In this document: positions 53,647 to 64,000 of the stretch, in pieces
Layout: every line of letters starts with the position of its first letter
Position numbering within the stretch: the stretch's first letter is position 1
Assembly (NCBI GenBank): GCA_019915135.1
Contig: JAHLMK010000036.1
Span: 1 to 64,000 of the forward strand
From: Strobilurus pachycystidiatus
Lineage: Eukaryota; Basidiomycota; Agaricomycetes; Agaricales; Physalacriaceae
DNA length: 64,000 bases
Direction: 5' to 3'
Position numbers and translations under genes: made by a program
Notes under the pieces: model-generated
The model's input: the letters and a program-made list of their open reading frames with translations, nothing else
Database searches by the model: none
Told to the model about the DNA's origin: nothing

Positions 53647-54273
53647 ATGCAAGTTGATATTGATATTGCTGCCAACGAAGATAGGCCCTTCCGTGAGGAA
53701 GATTGGTTTGGCAAACTGTACCCGACAAAAAATACTCCTCTCCCAGTCCAATGGGCACACAATGACCTATACACTCTTCCATGGAATGCCCTCATCCTAT
53801 TCCCCGCCCGCGAGCTCACGCCAATCCAACTCATGGATTTTCCAATACCCTCCCTGTCCTCCGAGTTCATCGCCACCCAGCCCAAGCTGTGGTTCAGCAA
53901 GGATCTGCCTACAACAGATAGAAAGCTGTTGATGCGTCGTCCTGTTCCAAGCTTGGACTTTATCACAGCACTCGATCGTGAATTTGGAGATGCATGGTTT
54001 GGTGGGAACAAGTCAGTGTTGGACCATCGTTACAATGATGGACGAGACCGCTTTCCCCTTGCTCACACCGGTCAGGCTGGGACTTCAGATAAGTCTTTCC
54101 TTCTCACTGACCAGGTCCAGCAACCGCAAGGACTTGGGATTCGGGCTCGTTACAGCTCATGCGCTTGTTGTATACCATCTCACATCATTCCAGACCCTCG
54201 CTGGCGATGTTATCAAAGATCCGACCGCCCACTCGCATCGGTCTCGAATACCTTCAAGTTGACGCCAACGTAA
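53647..54273 (+). CDS. Hypothetical ORF, 208 aa
   Basis: Begins MQVDIDIAANEDRPFREEDW, and the first 150 residues read like a real protein (YTLPWNALILFPARELTPIQ). A downstream frame (54159-54490, contains YLQVDANVTALQRLCADKDV) may be the next exon. No motif or family recognised. Confidence 0.4.
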   Translation: MQVDIDIAANEDRPFREEDWFGKLYPTKNTPLPVQWAHNDLYTLPWNALILFPARELTPIQLMDFPIPSLSSEFIATQPKLWFSKDLPTTDRKLLMRRPVPSLDFITALDREFGDAWFGGNKSVLDHRYNDGRDRFPLAHTGQAGTSDKSFLLTDQVQQPQGLGIRARYSSCACCIPSHIIPDPRWRCYQRSDRPLASVSNTFKLTPT

Positions 54274-54894
54274 CTGCTCTCCAAAGACTCTGTGCGGACA
54301 AGGACGTAAAGTACGAGAATGCTGTCCAGACCTTCGACATAGGCTGGTTTCTTTATATACATGAACCATTGTTCACCGTGTCTGTTTGTATAGTCGACAA
54401 GCCCTTCGTACAAGCCAAAATGGATTCGAAGGAAGCCCTGGACGACAGTCGGCGCACCATTGACGAGGCTGAACCGGCCATCAAAGAGTAGCACCTTTGG
54501 CAGCTGCCGACGTTCACTGAACAATCAGCATTGTTTTCGGAGATCTCACCCTCCAAAGTTGCCGCCGTGCTCAACATGGATCATCTTGCAGTCTTCAGTG
54601 CAGCAGGGATTGGGGAAGCCGGTTGAGTGGTTGTACAAGATGGACTTGTCTGAGACAAAGGAGGAGTGGGTAGAGGCCCACCATAGTCAGCAGATGGGGA
54701 TGAGTATACATCGCACTTCAGCTCGGCGCCGATAGTCTTAGCTCGTCATTCCTCTTGACTGTGTGTGGCTGGAAACGTGCTATCAGTGTGTTCCATGGCT
54801 AGAGGAGTTGTTGCTGGATAACAACCTCAATGGGCGCGACATAGGGCAGAGCTAGAAGTTGTTGCTAATTTGTGCGTAGCTCACGGCCTCACGA

Positions 54895-55460
54895 GTGTTA
54901 CTATTGTGGCAAATATGCATGAATCCGCTCCCTGTCCATTCGTACCCAGCTGGCGTCATCATAGTAGACACTGAGCAACGGCTCATCAGTACAGGTAAGG
55001 AAGCTGGCAAGGGAATGCAGAACTTTCGTTACGCACCAGCTTGGGACGAACTGTTGCACATCGTCAAAATCCATAGTCCTCGCGCCTTCAAAGCTATGAG
55101 CGAGCATCTTCCAATGCGATCTGAGCGTAACTTTTGGTCAGTCTTTGAAAAATAACAACGGGCGACTACTGACTGAGCGCACAGAGAAAAAGAGTCGTGT
55201 ATTCCAAAATTCCCGATGGAGGTCAGCGATCGGACTTTTGAGCTTGTTGAAGAGCATCTAGCATCGCTGCATTATAACGGGCCAGTCGGTCTGAGCTGCG
55301 ATGACACCAAGCTCTTTAGCGCTCTTCATCTCTACTGGAGTAAAGACAATAACTGTCATTACCTTGTTGGCTCAGCGGATGGACCAATCAGAGTTGCAGA
55401 CCCAGATCAGATGAAGGAGGTCTTGGAGGAGGCAAAGAAGCGGAAAGCAACAAAGGTCTG
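54895..55460 (+). pseudogene. Fragment of a multi-copy agaricomycete protein family
   Basis: The first exon reads YRLISTG-like text, then FRYAPAWDELLHIVKIHSPR and ending LPMRSERNFW. After a 47-bp GT-AG gap comes KFPMEVSDRTFELVEEHLAS, LHYNGPVGLSCDDTKLFSAL and RVADPDQMKEVLEEAKKRK. From memory this matches the N-terminal part of a widespread agaricomycete protein family that may be transposon-derived. The rest, normally several hundred residues, is missing after 55460. Confidence 0.45.
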
Positions 55461-55539
55461 TCACCCGGCGTCAACGTATATGAGCGTACATGGCGAACAA
55501 GCTAACAACCGCATTAGGTCCGACTCTGGGTTCTTACAG

Positions 55540-58300
55540 TAAACTACACCGGAATAAATCAGTCAAGTAGTGAGAAAGACAAGAAAATGCGAACACACCA
55601 CTACCAGATTGTTCTGTGGCATGCCCTCCGTCTCCGTAAGAATCGACCTTGGGGAATACTGGGTCAGATGTCCGCGAGCCCGAGATTGACGCCGTTAAAG
55701 TCAAGTCGTGTAGCATCTCAACGACCACATGGTCGTTGGTTGCCCAAGAATAACCTGCATCCGCAAAGTAAGCATCAATGACGGTGCACATTTACAGCAC
55801 CAGATATTGGACGCACCACGGGGAAAGTCGATAGCGATCCCGTTGCTACCCAGGCGTGTAACGGCACAAGTACTACATCTGGTGGTCTGCCGAGCACTGA
55901 CCTGTATACTACGAGGCAGCGTTAGTCAGAGCGTAGACGTATAGCGCGAGAAACTGGGCGCACCGGCGTAGGTACCTGCGAGATGTTGACGGGTCCGAGA
56001 TTTGTTAACGGAGACTAGAGAAACGTTCGTCAGCTAGAATTCTCAGTGCAAAGGAGTCAGTACTTACCTTCATGATGGCCAACAGAGGCGACAAGCTGGG
56101 GCAAGGGCTTGGGTACAAGTACACCCTTGCAAGTCGACCTCAACGGATTTCTAAATGTTAGCTGGCGTGATGGCGCGATGAATCAAGCGCGCTCACCTGC
56201 ACAACACTAACTGTGCTTCAGAATACATGTCTCCTCCTCCCGCCGCGCCGTAGACCAGCCTGTAGAGGCTTAATTAGCCTGAGAGCAATATTGTAGAGAA
56301 ATTACAGACGCACCCACGCGACGACAGTTGGTGGTGACAGACCCACACCACCGTGTTGCGTACCGACTGCTGCATCCGTGTGAGAGTCGCCGTAGAGAGA
56401 TATTGAGTCCACCGCCGTCAACGAGACGGACGGTGTTGAGTGCGCGGACCGGAGTGGTATGTTGTGTAAGACGGCGGGGAAAGTACAGAGGTGCTGAGAG
56501 GTACGAATGGACTTGTAACCGCCGGTTTCGCTGCAGTTGGCAGCCGTGGACCTGGTCAATGAGGGAGCCGCTGTCAAGACCGTGTCAGTAAAGCATTAGA
56601 GCCCAGGCATGTTCAGATACACACCTCTTGGGGTCTGTCGTTGAGTAATGCTTGAAGACGTATCAGGCATCCAGAGAGTTGTGGAGGTCGGTTTGAAGTG
56701 GCTAGAAGCGCGGGAAGTCAAAGGTCAGTAAGAAAACAAGGTGAACAAAATAAGGAGACTTACTTGGCTATGTGCTGTTTATATGGTTGAGGTGTCGCGG
56801 GGACCGTTTCAAGGCCTCGAAGAACAGCGATGACCATCCGCAGATGTCGTCGACCGTTCGCGGAAGTCCTCAGGAAGTCGGTCTTGAAGTCTTGCACTTG
56901 AAGAATGCCAGTAAGTAACTGTGAAGAAAAAGAGAGAAAACAAGCCTCACCAAGAAGAGCCCAAGCAAGTGCTTGAGGAAATGAAAAGGGCCATGAGCAG
57001 GAGCGAACAAACTGTCGGAGATGGTAAGAGAGAAAGACTGGATGTGACCCAACGTCATATGCCTGAGCGCGTCGCGTCTGGGAGGGCGGTGCTGCCGCCC
57101 ACACCGTGTAGAGAGTGAGGAGCTCGTAGGATGCATGTGATATGAAATGGAGATACAGTTGCAGAGGGTAAGAGAAGTGGGAAGGAAGGAAGGAAGAGAA
57201 GGCCGATGCTGTCCTTCTCCTCGACCTCCCCTTCCTTTTATTCAAGCCATTCGGCCGGTCTAAGCTGCCCGTCACGCAGGGAAACATTTCATCAAACCGA
57301 TCAAAAAGTTTCAGGCGGCCCTCGCACCAGGAACTTCTGACAAGTCCTGATACCCGCCTTTCAGCATCAGGCGCGGATTCGTATTTGCGTAACTTACCTG
57401 AGTGTCGTACGTCTCCTAAGTGGCGTACCCATTGGGTACTGGGTGTAATACATAACCTAAACAAAAATCTAGAGCCGAATCTACCGAAGATGGACAAACT
57501 TACCGCGTTGTTCCCGATGTACCCGTTCGTGCTTTCCATCCACTTCTGTATCTTCAGAAACTCAAAATGCTTAGATCTTGGCACAGCCTCAAATCCCCGC
57601 AGTACCCCTGCACGTCTGATGGTCTCCAGAAGGACCGTCAACACAAATACTTCAGTGATGCGCAAACATACCCAAAGCTCTGCGTCGCGTTTGCCACTAT
57701 TCTGGGCGCGGGAAGGGTTCGCAAATATGATATTAGGTCCTTGGATACTGATGCGGCGTAATTCAGTGCCCGCCAAGACCTGAAGAAGTACGTACCGTTG
57801 GATCTAAGTCCAGTCCAGTTCCTGTATTGCAACTCCAACTGTTCGTAAGAAGGGTTCAGCGGTCAAAGACATAGATGGGATGAAGTATATACATACATAT
57901 TGAGATCACCAATGTGCGAAAATGAGAGCCAGAGGCAGAGCAAGTGAAGGGAACGGAGGACAAGGTAGCTCTACCCCGCATCCCTGGGCTCAGATAAGAT
58001 GAAATCGCGCATCATAGGCAGAGATCGCCATGACGCATACGTGAACCATCGATAGCTCAGGGTCTAGTGAGCGAGCAGGCGGTAACGAGTGCAAAAAAAC
58101 GCGTTCGCAGCGTCTTTTCCGTATCGAAAACCATCGGAATTTGTATTACGTAAGCTGTTTTATACCATCCAAGTAAAATAGAGTCTCCCAGAGGTCGCCG
58201 AGGCTGGGAAACGTGCCAGAGGGACTCGGAGAGGTGAGCGAGCGTGCGGAGGTCGTAGCATGAGTCCAAGTTGATGGCGATCACTTGGCATGCCCAGAAT
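55540..58300. other. No supportable gene
   Basis: The longest ORF, minus 56760-57776 (338 codons), changes character along its length and runs through several GT-AG-like junctions, so I take it for a chance frame partly overlapping decayed exons. A palindrome gggcggtgctgccgccc sits at 57084-57100. Confidence 0.35.
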
Positions 58301-58305
58301 AGATC

Positions 58306-59356
58306 TTGACCTGTTACCACGATGTTTCCCTGCTATTTCCGAGGCCGCCGCACGTCTGGAACGTCTGCCCAGTGCGACTAGCGGGTTTCATGAGCGGCGC
58401 AAATTACTCACTTGAACATCAACAGGCGTACCCTGGTGACTCGGGAACTTTGAGTCCAGGTTCTACATATGCTATCGCGAAAAGAATTGGACCGAACGGA
58501 CGCGCTGATGTAAGATTTTTTCAGGTTGACGTTGAGGAGGTTCCAGTTCATCCGTAAGGTGAACATGTGCTCTATCGGTAAGTCCGCGTATGTATACGAC
58601 CGGTTTCTGGACTTTTACAAACTTTAGTAGGATATCCTATAGCAACTTGGAACACATTTTCGGGGCGTATTGGACGAGGTACGAACAAGTACTGCCCGAA
58701 AGGTGTTTTTGAAGGCATGGTGAGTGTTGTTTGAAGTCAGGTTAGTATTTTGTTAAGCTTCTCATTTCGTGGCGTTGAGAATTGACAGATAACGTTATAT
58801 TTCAAAGTTCTATCGAATGACAGGGTTTTTACTGCGCTTAATCAACCAGGGATTACGTGCGCATATGGCACCTTGTCTTCGGGAGTCCCAGAATTTTTCC
58901 TAGAGCTAATCCGGACCTCTTTTTCTCTCAAGCTCCATCCGCTTCCAACTTCTCTGTCCTCTACTGCTCGTATGCGCAGCTCCAAACCTCGCTGGCACAT
59001 TAACTTGGAGGTCGCGCACGCGCCGTGGAATGACCCTACGTTGATCGTTAACGTCGGAAACAACGATTGCAATTTGAAGTATGTACCTGTCACAAACTTT
59101 GCATCCCTCGTCTAACGCCGGTATCCAGTGCGTAGCGAGTCCGATATTACGCTGTCCTGAATGTCTGGCGGCCCTTGGTGTATTTTTTCTAGGCTCTCGT
59201 ATTGCTGCCCTTGAGGATTGCGAAGGTGGCGCGGTGTGCGCCACATGGTCGTACATCACTGTTGTTCGTCCTGTCGTCCACGCCGCCATTGTCAATGACG
59301 GAGAGGGTATCCTGCTGTTGAAAGAGGAAGGCATTCGGGTGCCGTGGACGCCGTGA
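58306..59356 (+). other. Possible decayed gene, plus strand
   Basis: Protein-like blocks at 58410-58557 (SPGSTYAIAKRIGPNGRADV) and 58860-59080 (WHINLEVAHAPWNDPTLIV) may be exons of one gene. The connecting frames hold stops, and no family is recognised. Confidence 0.3.
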
Positions 59357-59524
59357 ACACGAGTTCCAGAGAATACAAGGTAACGTACTTTCAAATTGTT
59401 CCAAGGCCGTGGTCAATCCTGAAATTCAATCAGATCTAGATCAAAAAGGCCGTGTAATGGCAGTTGCTGTCCGCCTTCGATGTCGTATGATCTGTCTTTG
59501 TCTGGAAAGGGAGTTCGCAAGGTC

Positions 59525-60436
59525 GGGCGGCGGAGCCGCCCTTGACCATCTGAGTCGCCGACATCGGGTGGAGAGCTGGTAAAGGAGGCTACCAAGGACG
59601 GTGAGTAGCTGTCTAAGCATAGTAGAAGTGATTTCGAACCCTGGAAGCAACGTTAAGTCAGGGTGAAGAAAGGTAACGCACCTTTGAAATCGGAATTACT
59701 AGCGGACTAACGTTACGCTGGCAGAGATGAAATTCAGAAATGTTCTCTGGCGTCTCTGGGCCGTGCTCCACGTCGTTAGCTTGGCTGTCAGACACCCGGT
59801 TGTCGGATTCGCGTAGTGTGGCGCGTCGGCCTGACTTGGAGGTTGGTATCACTAGGGGCGCGGCGCAGCCGCGCCAGAGCTTGCGAGCAATTGTGACTTC
59901 TGATTCGCGGCAACAGGGAGCCTGGAATATAATCTCAAGGAGGGTTAATAAAGTAACGTACCTTTGCCAATGACCTTGTTTCCTCGATTGATCCCGGTGT
60001 CCAGTCCAGATCTGGACAACTCCGCGCGGATGAACGGGTCGTTCGCCGCAATTTCGTTCTAGAAGAAGAGGAACCGGCACCATTGCGAACATGAGGATCT
60101 CAGTTCCGAAGTCGGTGATGGGATGAACCGCGAGGAGGGCGGCGAAGCCGCCGTTCAGCAAGTCTACCGTTGATAGTGAGCTCGGAGGTCTTGAATATCT
60201 GGTAAAGCTTACCTTATCTCCACGCAACGCACTCGAGCACTGACCTCAATGTTAGTAGTGATGTATGTACTGTGCAGAAATGACGATTGAACTTACATTT
60301 CCGGGACCTAGGCTCCGAGAAAATGAGCCAGTGCCAGTACAATATGGCAGGACCTCAAACAAAGCCCTGAGTGAGTTCAGGACTGTTTAAGGGACGTGGA
60401 AAGTGTGTCTTGAAGGCGGCAGGCGGCGGAGCCGCC
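59525..60436. repeat. Spaced GGCGG...CCGCC palindromes
   Basis: GC-rich inverted repeats recur at 59525-59541, 59857-59875, 60138-60152 and 60422-60436, about 280-330 bp apart, with a related one at 57084. Each is a short hairpin such as ggcggcggagccgcc. The sequence between is only weakly similar. aaaggtaacgcaccttt-like junctions at 59672 and 59948 add to the impression of a decayed tandem array. Confidence 0.55.
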
Positions 60437-60839
60437 ATTTGACGCTGTACAGCGCTGTACTCGCAGCGTAAGCGTTTATGCCGTTGAGTCGGCGTCGTAT
60501 CTGACTAAAATTGTCAGACATTGAATATGAGTTGGTCAGTGGACGTACCAAGGGCGCAAAGTGCGCCACACCGTGTCTATCTCCCGAGCCCGTACTTGTC
60601 CCGACCTCTCCTCTATTGCGTTCGAACGGCGCCGTCGCTGGGAGTACGATGCGCACCATATTGATGCGACCCTGAATGTTTCTTGGTGACCTTCAAATCG
60701 AGGCTTAAGTTGGGGAAACTGTTTTACTACTGTTTTGAAGTTCAGCGGAAATTGAGGGCCAAATCTCAGGAAGAAACTCACCAGTTTCCAGAATTCAAAA
60801 GCCGGCCGGCGAGGCACGTCACGCCATGGGACCGCAACG

Positions 60840-62420
60840 ATACGTGATGTGGCGTTGACTTGGCAGACTGCGCGAGTGAACTGGCGAGAGACTGTGTGCC
60901 TGGTAAGTCAAAGTGAGCGTAGAAAGGAGCGGAAAGACTCACTGTTTATTACTAGATATCTCAGCCTCGCAGCGGGCAAAGTCTTGCTGCAACTTGAAGG
61001 CTTTGTGCCCCATGAATCGGGCACGCTATCGTCTGCTGTAAGTATAAGGAAAGGAGGGCAGAGAATGGTGAGCATACCTGTCACATCTGAGCCCGTCGTT
61101 GTCCTGACCGCTGTCGAAGAGCATGTGAAGGTGGGAAGGAACTACATATTGAGAACTGCATCAGCAACTCGTCCTGATCGGTTGCCGAGGTTGTCAGGAG
61201 GTTGTTGCCTGCCAAATTTGGCCGAAAACCTCAAAACCTCGCAACCTATGTCCAGAAACACCACAACCTCACCTTGGGTAGCTCAAGCACACAGGATCCG
61301 TCTCGCATCCCTCTTATATTTCCACTTGCCAACCTTTAGAAATACATTCAAATGTTCCAAATTTAAATTGGCATTGGTGGTGAATGAGTGACAAAGCCTC
61401 ACGAAGGCCTACAAAAATTGACCGGTTTTGCTGATGTGTAAGCGGTCTTTTGCCAGCTGAGTTGCCCAGAAACACGCTGATTCTCTTGTAGCCCGCGCTC
61501 TCCTCAACACTTCTGCAAGATGGCTTTCTCTGCAGGACCTTCGGACGACGCGATGCGCCTTGCAGACGTTGACCGGTGCTGGTACGTTCCTGCTGTTGCG
61601 TCTTTTCCCCTCTCCGCGCTCGCCGCTAACCTCTTTTCCAGCCCGCGTTCTTCCGCTGTTATCCTGCCAATACTATGACTCTCGGGTCTTTTGCAACGCC
61701 ATCCGCTGTCAATAACGTCTAACAGCACTACTGAACTGGCGTGCGCAACGTCTCAGACGACGGGAAACATCTCACGCTCATCAAACGCAGCGTTCGCCGA
61801 CGCTCTAGGGCCCAATACGTCGTTGAATCGCGCTGCCATGGACCCATGTTCAGCACATCCTCCCCGGCCCAGAGCAGCCGGTGGACTCAGTATTCTCGCT
61901 CGCTCATTTGCCCGGACACAGCGCTGAGGCAAACCGTCGTTTGCGTCGTGGTGTCTTACCACCAACTGTCACCAAGGTAAGCTCTTGAACATTTTCCTCA
62001 TACTCTCGACAATGCTGACTTTGGGTTGTCCTATTTACTTCAAGGCTTTGCAAGCCTCAAACGCCCTCACCCACGCCCTCACCCACTCCTCAAGACTCGC
62101 ATTCGACTGTTTCTTGAACGGTCAAATCACGCAGCAAGGTGCGTTAGCATTGCTTCGCCCGAGTATTGACACTCAACAACAACGGCTCCGGCATGAACGA
62201 CCGGCCACCGCGATACACATTGACTGTTTCAACAGTAACATTGTGTCATTTTGCCCCGGCTTTATGATTACCGCCGTCGTGGACACCGAATGGAGGTCGG
62301 GGCGGGGGGATTTTGACCGGTGACGGGGAGCAGGCTGGCGTATCATTGGCAGAGAAGCGGCTGGAGTGTGTTCCTAAACTCTTGGGCAGGGCGACGGCCT
62401 GTAGAGCTCGCGGTATGTCG
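60840..62420. other. No supportable gene
   Basis: Short plus-strand ORFs with possible small exons (one from ATG 61520, MAFSAGPSDDAMRLADVD). No domain or repeat recognised. Confidence 0.3.
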
Positions 62421-62423
62421 TCT

Positions 62424-63377
62424 CCTTCTGTCAATTTTCATGCCCTTACTGAACTCTCCAACCAAATCACCGGCTTCTTCAACCGCCTCGAGGCGTCGCG
62501 CAAGTACCTCTTTGCGTCCGTCGGTGTGCTCGGGACGAGCAACAACTCGCTCATCGAGGGCGCGATGATCTGCAGGGGAGACAAGTCCGTGAAGGCGGCG
62601 CAGGAGTTCCACCACACTTCAGAAGACCTGAAAATCCTGGGCATCAGTACGCTGTCGTCGGGATTCACGACTCGGCCTCCGGACAGGGTTGCATGCGGCA
62701 AGACCGACACCAACCGCCTTGCACGCCGGCGACGCTTCTGATGTGGAACCTGCCCGTGTGCGTGGGTGCAAAGCCGGCCACGATCGCGTACATGTTAGCA
62801 GAGAGGTTTGGACCGCTATGCTCGTATCACCGTTCGTCCTGTCCTCCTCGCTGCGTTTACGTGTTCTCACTTACTGTAGCCACGTATAAATGGTGTCCCA
62901 GACGATACGCTTACGCCTCTTTCCCGGACCTCGAGACTGCAACAAAGGTAGTAGCTGCGACGAAGAGTCAACCCGGCGTGCGGCTCCTCGATCATCCTTT
63001 AGAGGCGAGATTCGATGGCATAAACCGTCTACAAGTTGGATTCCCATTTCGTGCGTTGACCGTGCATTTGACTATACCCAGCAATGCTGACCTCCTCTAC
63101 GCCGCTAGTACGCATCGAGGCGCCGTGAGTGGCGGATAGCTCCCCTCCTAGCATCTACATGCACACCCTCCCCGTTCCCGTCATAAACAGTGCGCGCAAG
63201 CATAAACAATCGCTCACGAGAGCAGGTGCAGCTCAAATACAACGAGAAACCGCGACTTGGGGTCTCCTGGACAACGCTGGATGGCAGCCGCATGAGATTC
63301 AGTTCGATACGAGAAGGGTCATGAAGGATCCTCAGACGGAATACCAGGATTTGATGCGGGAGAGAATGCCGAAGTAG
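62424..63377 (+). CDS. Unrecognised gene with weak RRM-like segment
   Basis: Three frames carry protein-like sequence in order: VNFHALTELSNQITGFFNRL and SNNSLIEGAMICRGDKSVKA (to about 62690), LLMWNLPVCVG followed by RRYAYASFPDLETATKVVAA (62730-63050), and GLLDNAGWQPHEIQFDTRRV ending MRERMPK at 63377. The middle block is faintly like an RNA-recognition motif (a YAYASF strand with an acidic helix after it). I could not prove splice sites joining the blocks, so this may be a decayed gene. Confidence 0.35.
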
Positions 63378-63792
63378 TCTTCGTGAGTTTTCCTGTTCTG
63401 TTTCCTTCGTGGTTTCGTGCTGATGCTTTTGTAGTCCTTAGACAAAATACGTCGCCTGCTTCGGGAGGAGCAAGCCCATACTTTACACGGACATTGCTCC
63501 TTGAGCCGTAGATACGCTGCAGTATAAATCCACCCCTGCCGCACTGTCGTCGTACCTCGATATAGCATAGCGAGATCTAGTGATGCAGAGAAGAAGGGTG
63601 CAATCCTCTTTCGAGGTTTCGTCTCGGTCTCCTTGTTATTTCCTTGAATGCAGGGTACGTCGTATCTTGTTTATTTACAACTACCTCTTATGTTACAAAT
63701 GAGATATGGGAGAGAGAAATTTGCCCAGACTACATACTCGACAATTTCTGGAGGATCGAGCGACCTGAAATCGTTTATTCGTCGTAAGGCGG

Positions 63793-64000
63793 ACTTACGT
63801 GGTGAGTCCACACTTACGTTGGACTCACCCACGGACTGCTGTTTCTTTGATTTTCACCGCCGACAAATGGTGCCATATTGCTAGTTCACACTCGGATAAC
63901 CCTCAAGACATATAAGAACGCTCTTGAACCCGGTTGCTTCTGTGTATGAACGGGAACGTGCCTCTGAGTGTGGACTACGTGATGAGTCCACAATCTTATG
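63793..64000. repeat. GTGGACTCAC motif repeat at window edge
   Basis: Copies at 63793 (acttacgtggtgagtccac), 63812 (acttacgttggactcaccc) and 63970 (tggactacgtgatgagtcca) match the family at 20946-21459. The element continues past the window. Confidence 0.6.

Noticed and set aside
56760..57776. 338-codon minus-strand ORF as a real gene
   Set aside because: The translation switches between unrelated low-complexity styles and crosses several splice-like junctions. No family pattern.

Overview
The window looks like a repeat-rich stretch of an agaricomycete (mushroom-forming basidiomycete) nuclear genome. Genes are cut by many 45-60 bp GT-AG introns, the recognisable proteins are eukaryotic and fungal, and several multi-copy agaricomycete families are present. 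Much of the sequence is a gene graveyard: eukaryotic genes survive as frameshifted, truncated or transposon-split copies, with only a few intact reading frames between them.

Layout. 1-2.8 kb holds no supportable gene. 2.9-8.6 kb is a deleted Ty3/Gypsy-like LTR retrotransposon on the minus strand (Gag, protease and the first part of reverse transcriptase). 8.7-18 kb holds a 184-residue ORF, a P4-type flippase ATPase pseudogene whose catalytic aspartate is lost, an F-box/LRR-like pseudogene and a family 2 glycosyltransferase pseudogene. 18-23 kb holds an unrecognised multi-exon gene, a metallo-beta-lactamase-fold pseudogene with a broken metal site, a motif-rich repeat and a 620-bp hAT-type miniature element with a perfect 8-bp target duplication. 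23.5-29.5 kb holds a fungal-specific transcription factor, ABC-transporter and SMC4 remnants, and a clean five-exon gene. 31.6-33.2 kb is a Sec24 remnant with a 677-bp miniature element inserted in an exon. 34-36.4 kb is a 2-oxoglutarate/Fe(II) dioxygenase-like gene with late damage.

The centrepiece is 37.1-46.4 kb, a three-layer nest. An alpha-1,2-mannosyltransferase (GT15) pseudogene is split by an AT-rich miniature element. That element is interrupted, inside its own terminal repeat, by a complete 7,699-bp hAT transposon at 37896-45594 (17-bp terminal inverted repeats, perfect 8-bp duplication ATCTCTAT). The hAT element carries an apparently intact ten-exon transposase on the minus strand, a divergently transcribed intact 748-residue gene of unknown function, motif-rich subterminal arrays at both ends, and a 510-bp palindromic fold-back between the two genes. 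Removing 37454-45610 rejoins the mannosyltransferase reading frame.

46.4-64 kb holds an MFS-transporter remnant, an intact cysteine-cluster gene of a type often associated with fungal transposons, unrecognised ORFs, a fragment of a multi-copy family, GC-rich dispersed palindromes, and a repeat family at the right edge that also occurs near 21 kb.

All exon boundaries and family names were read by eye. No alignment, profile search or expression data was available.
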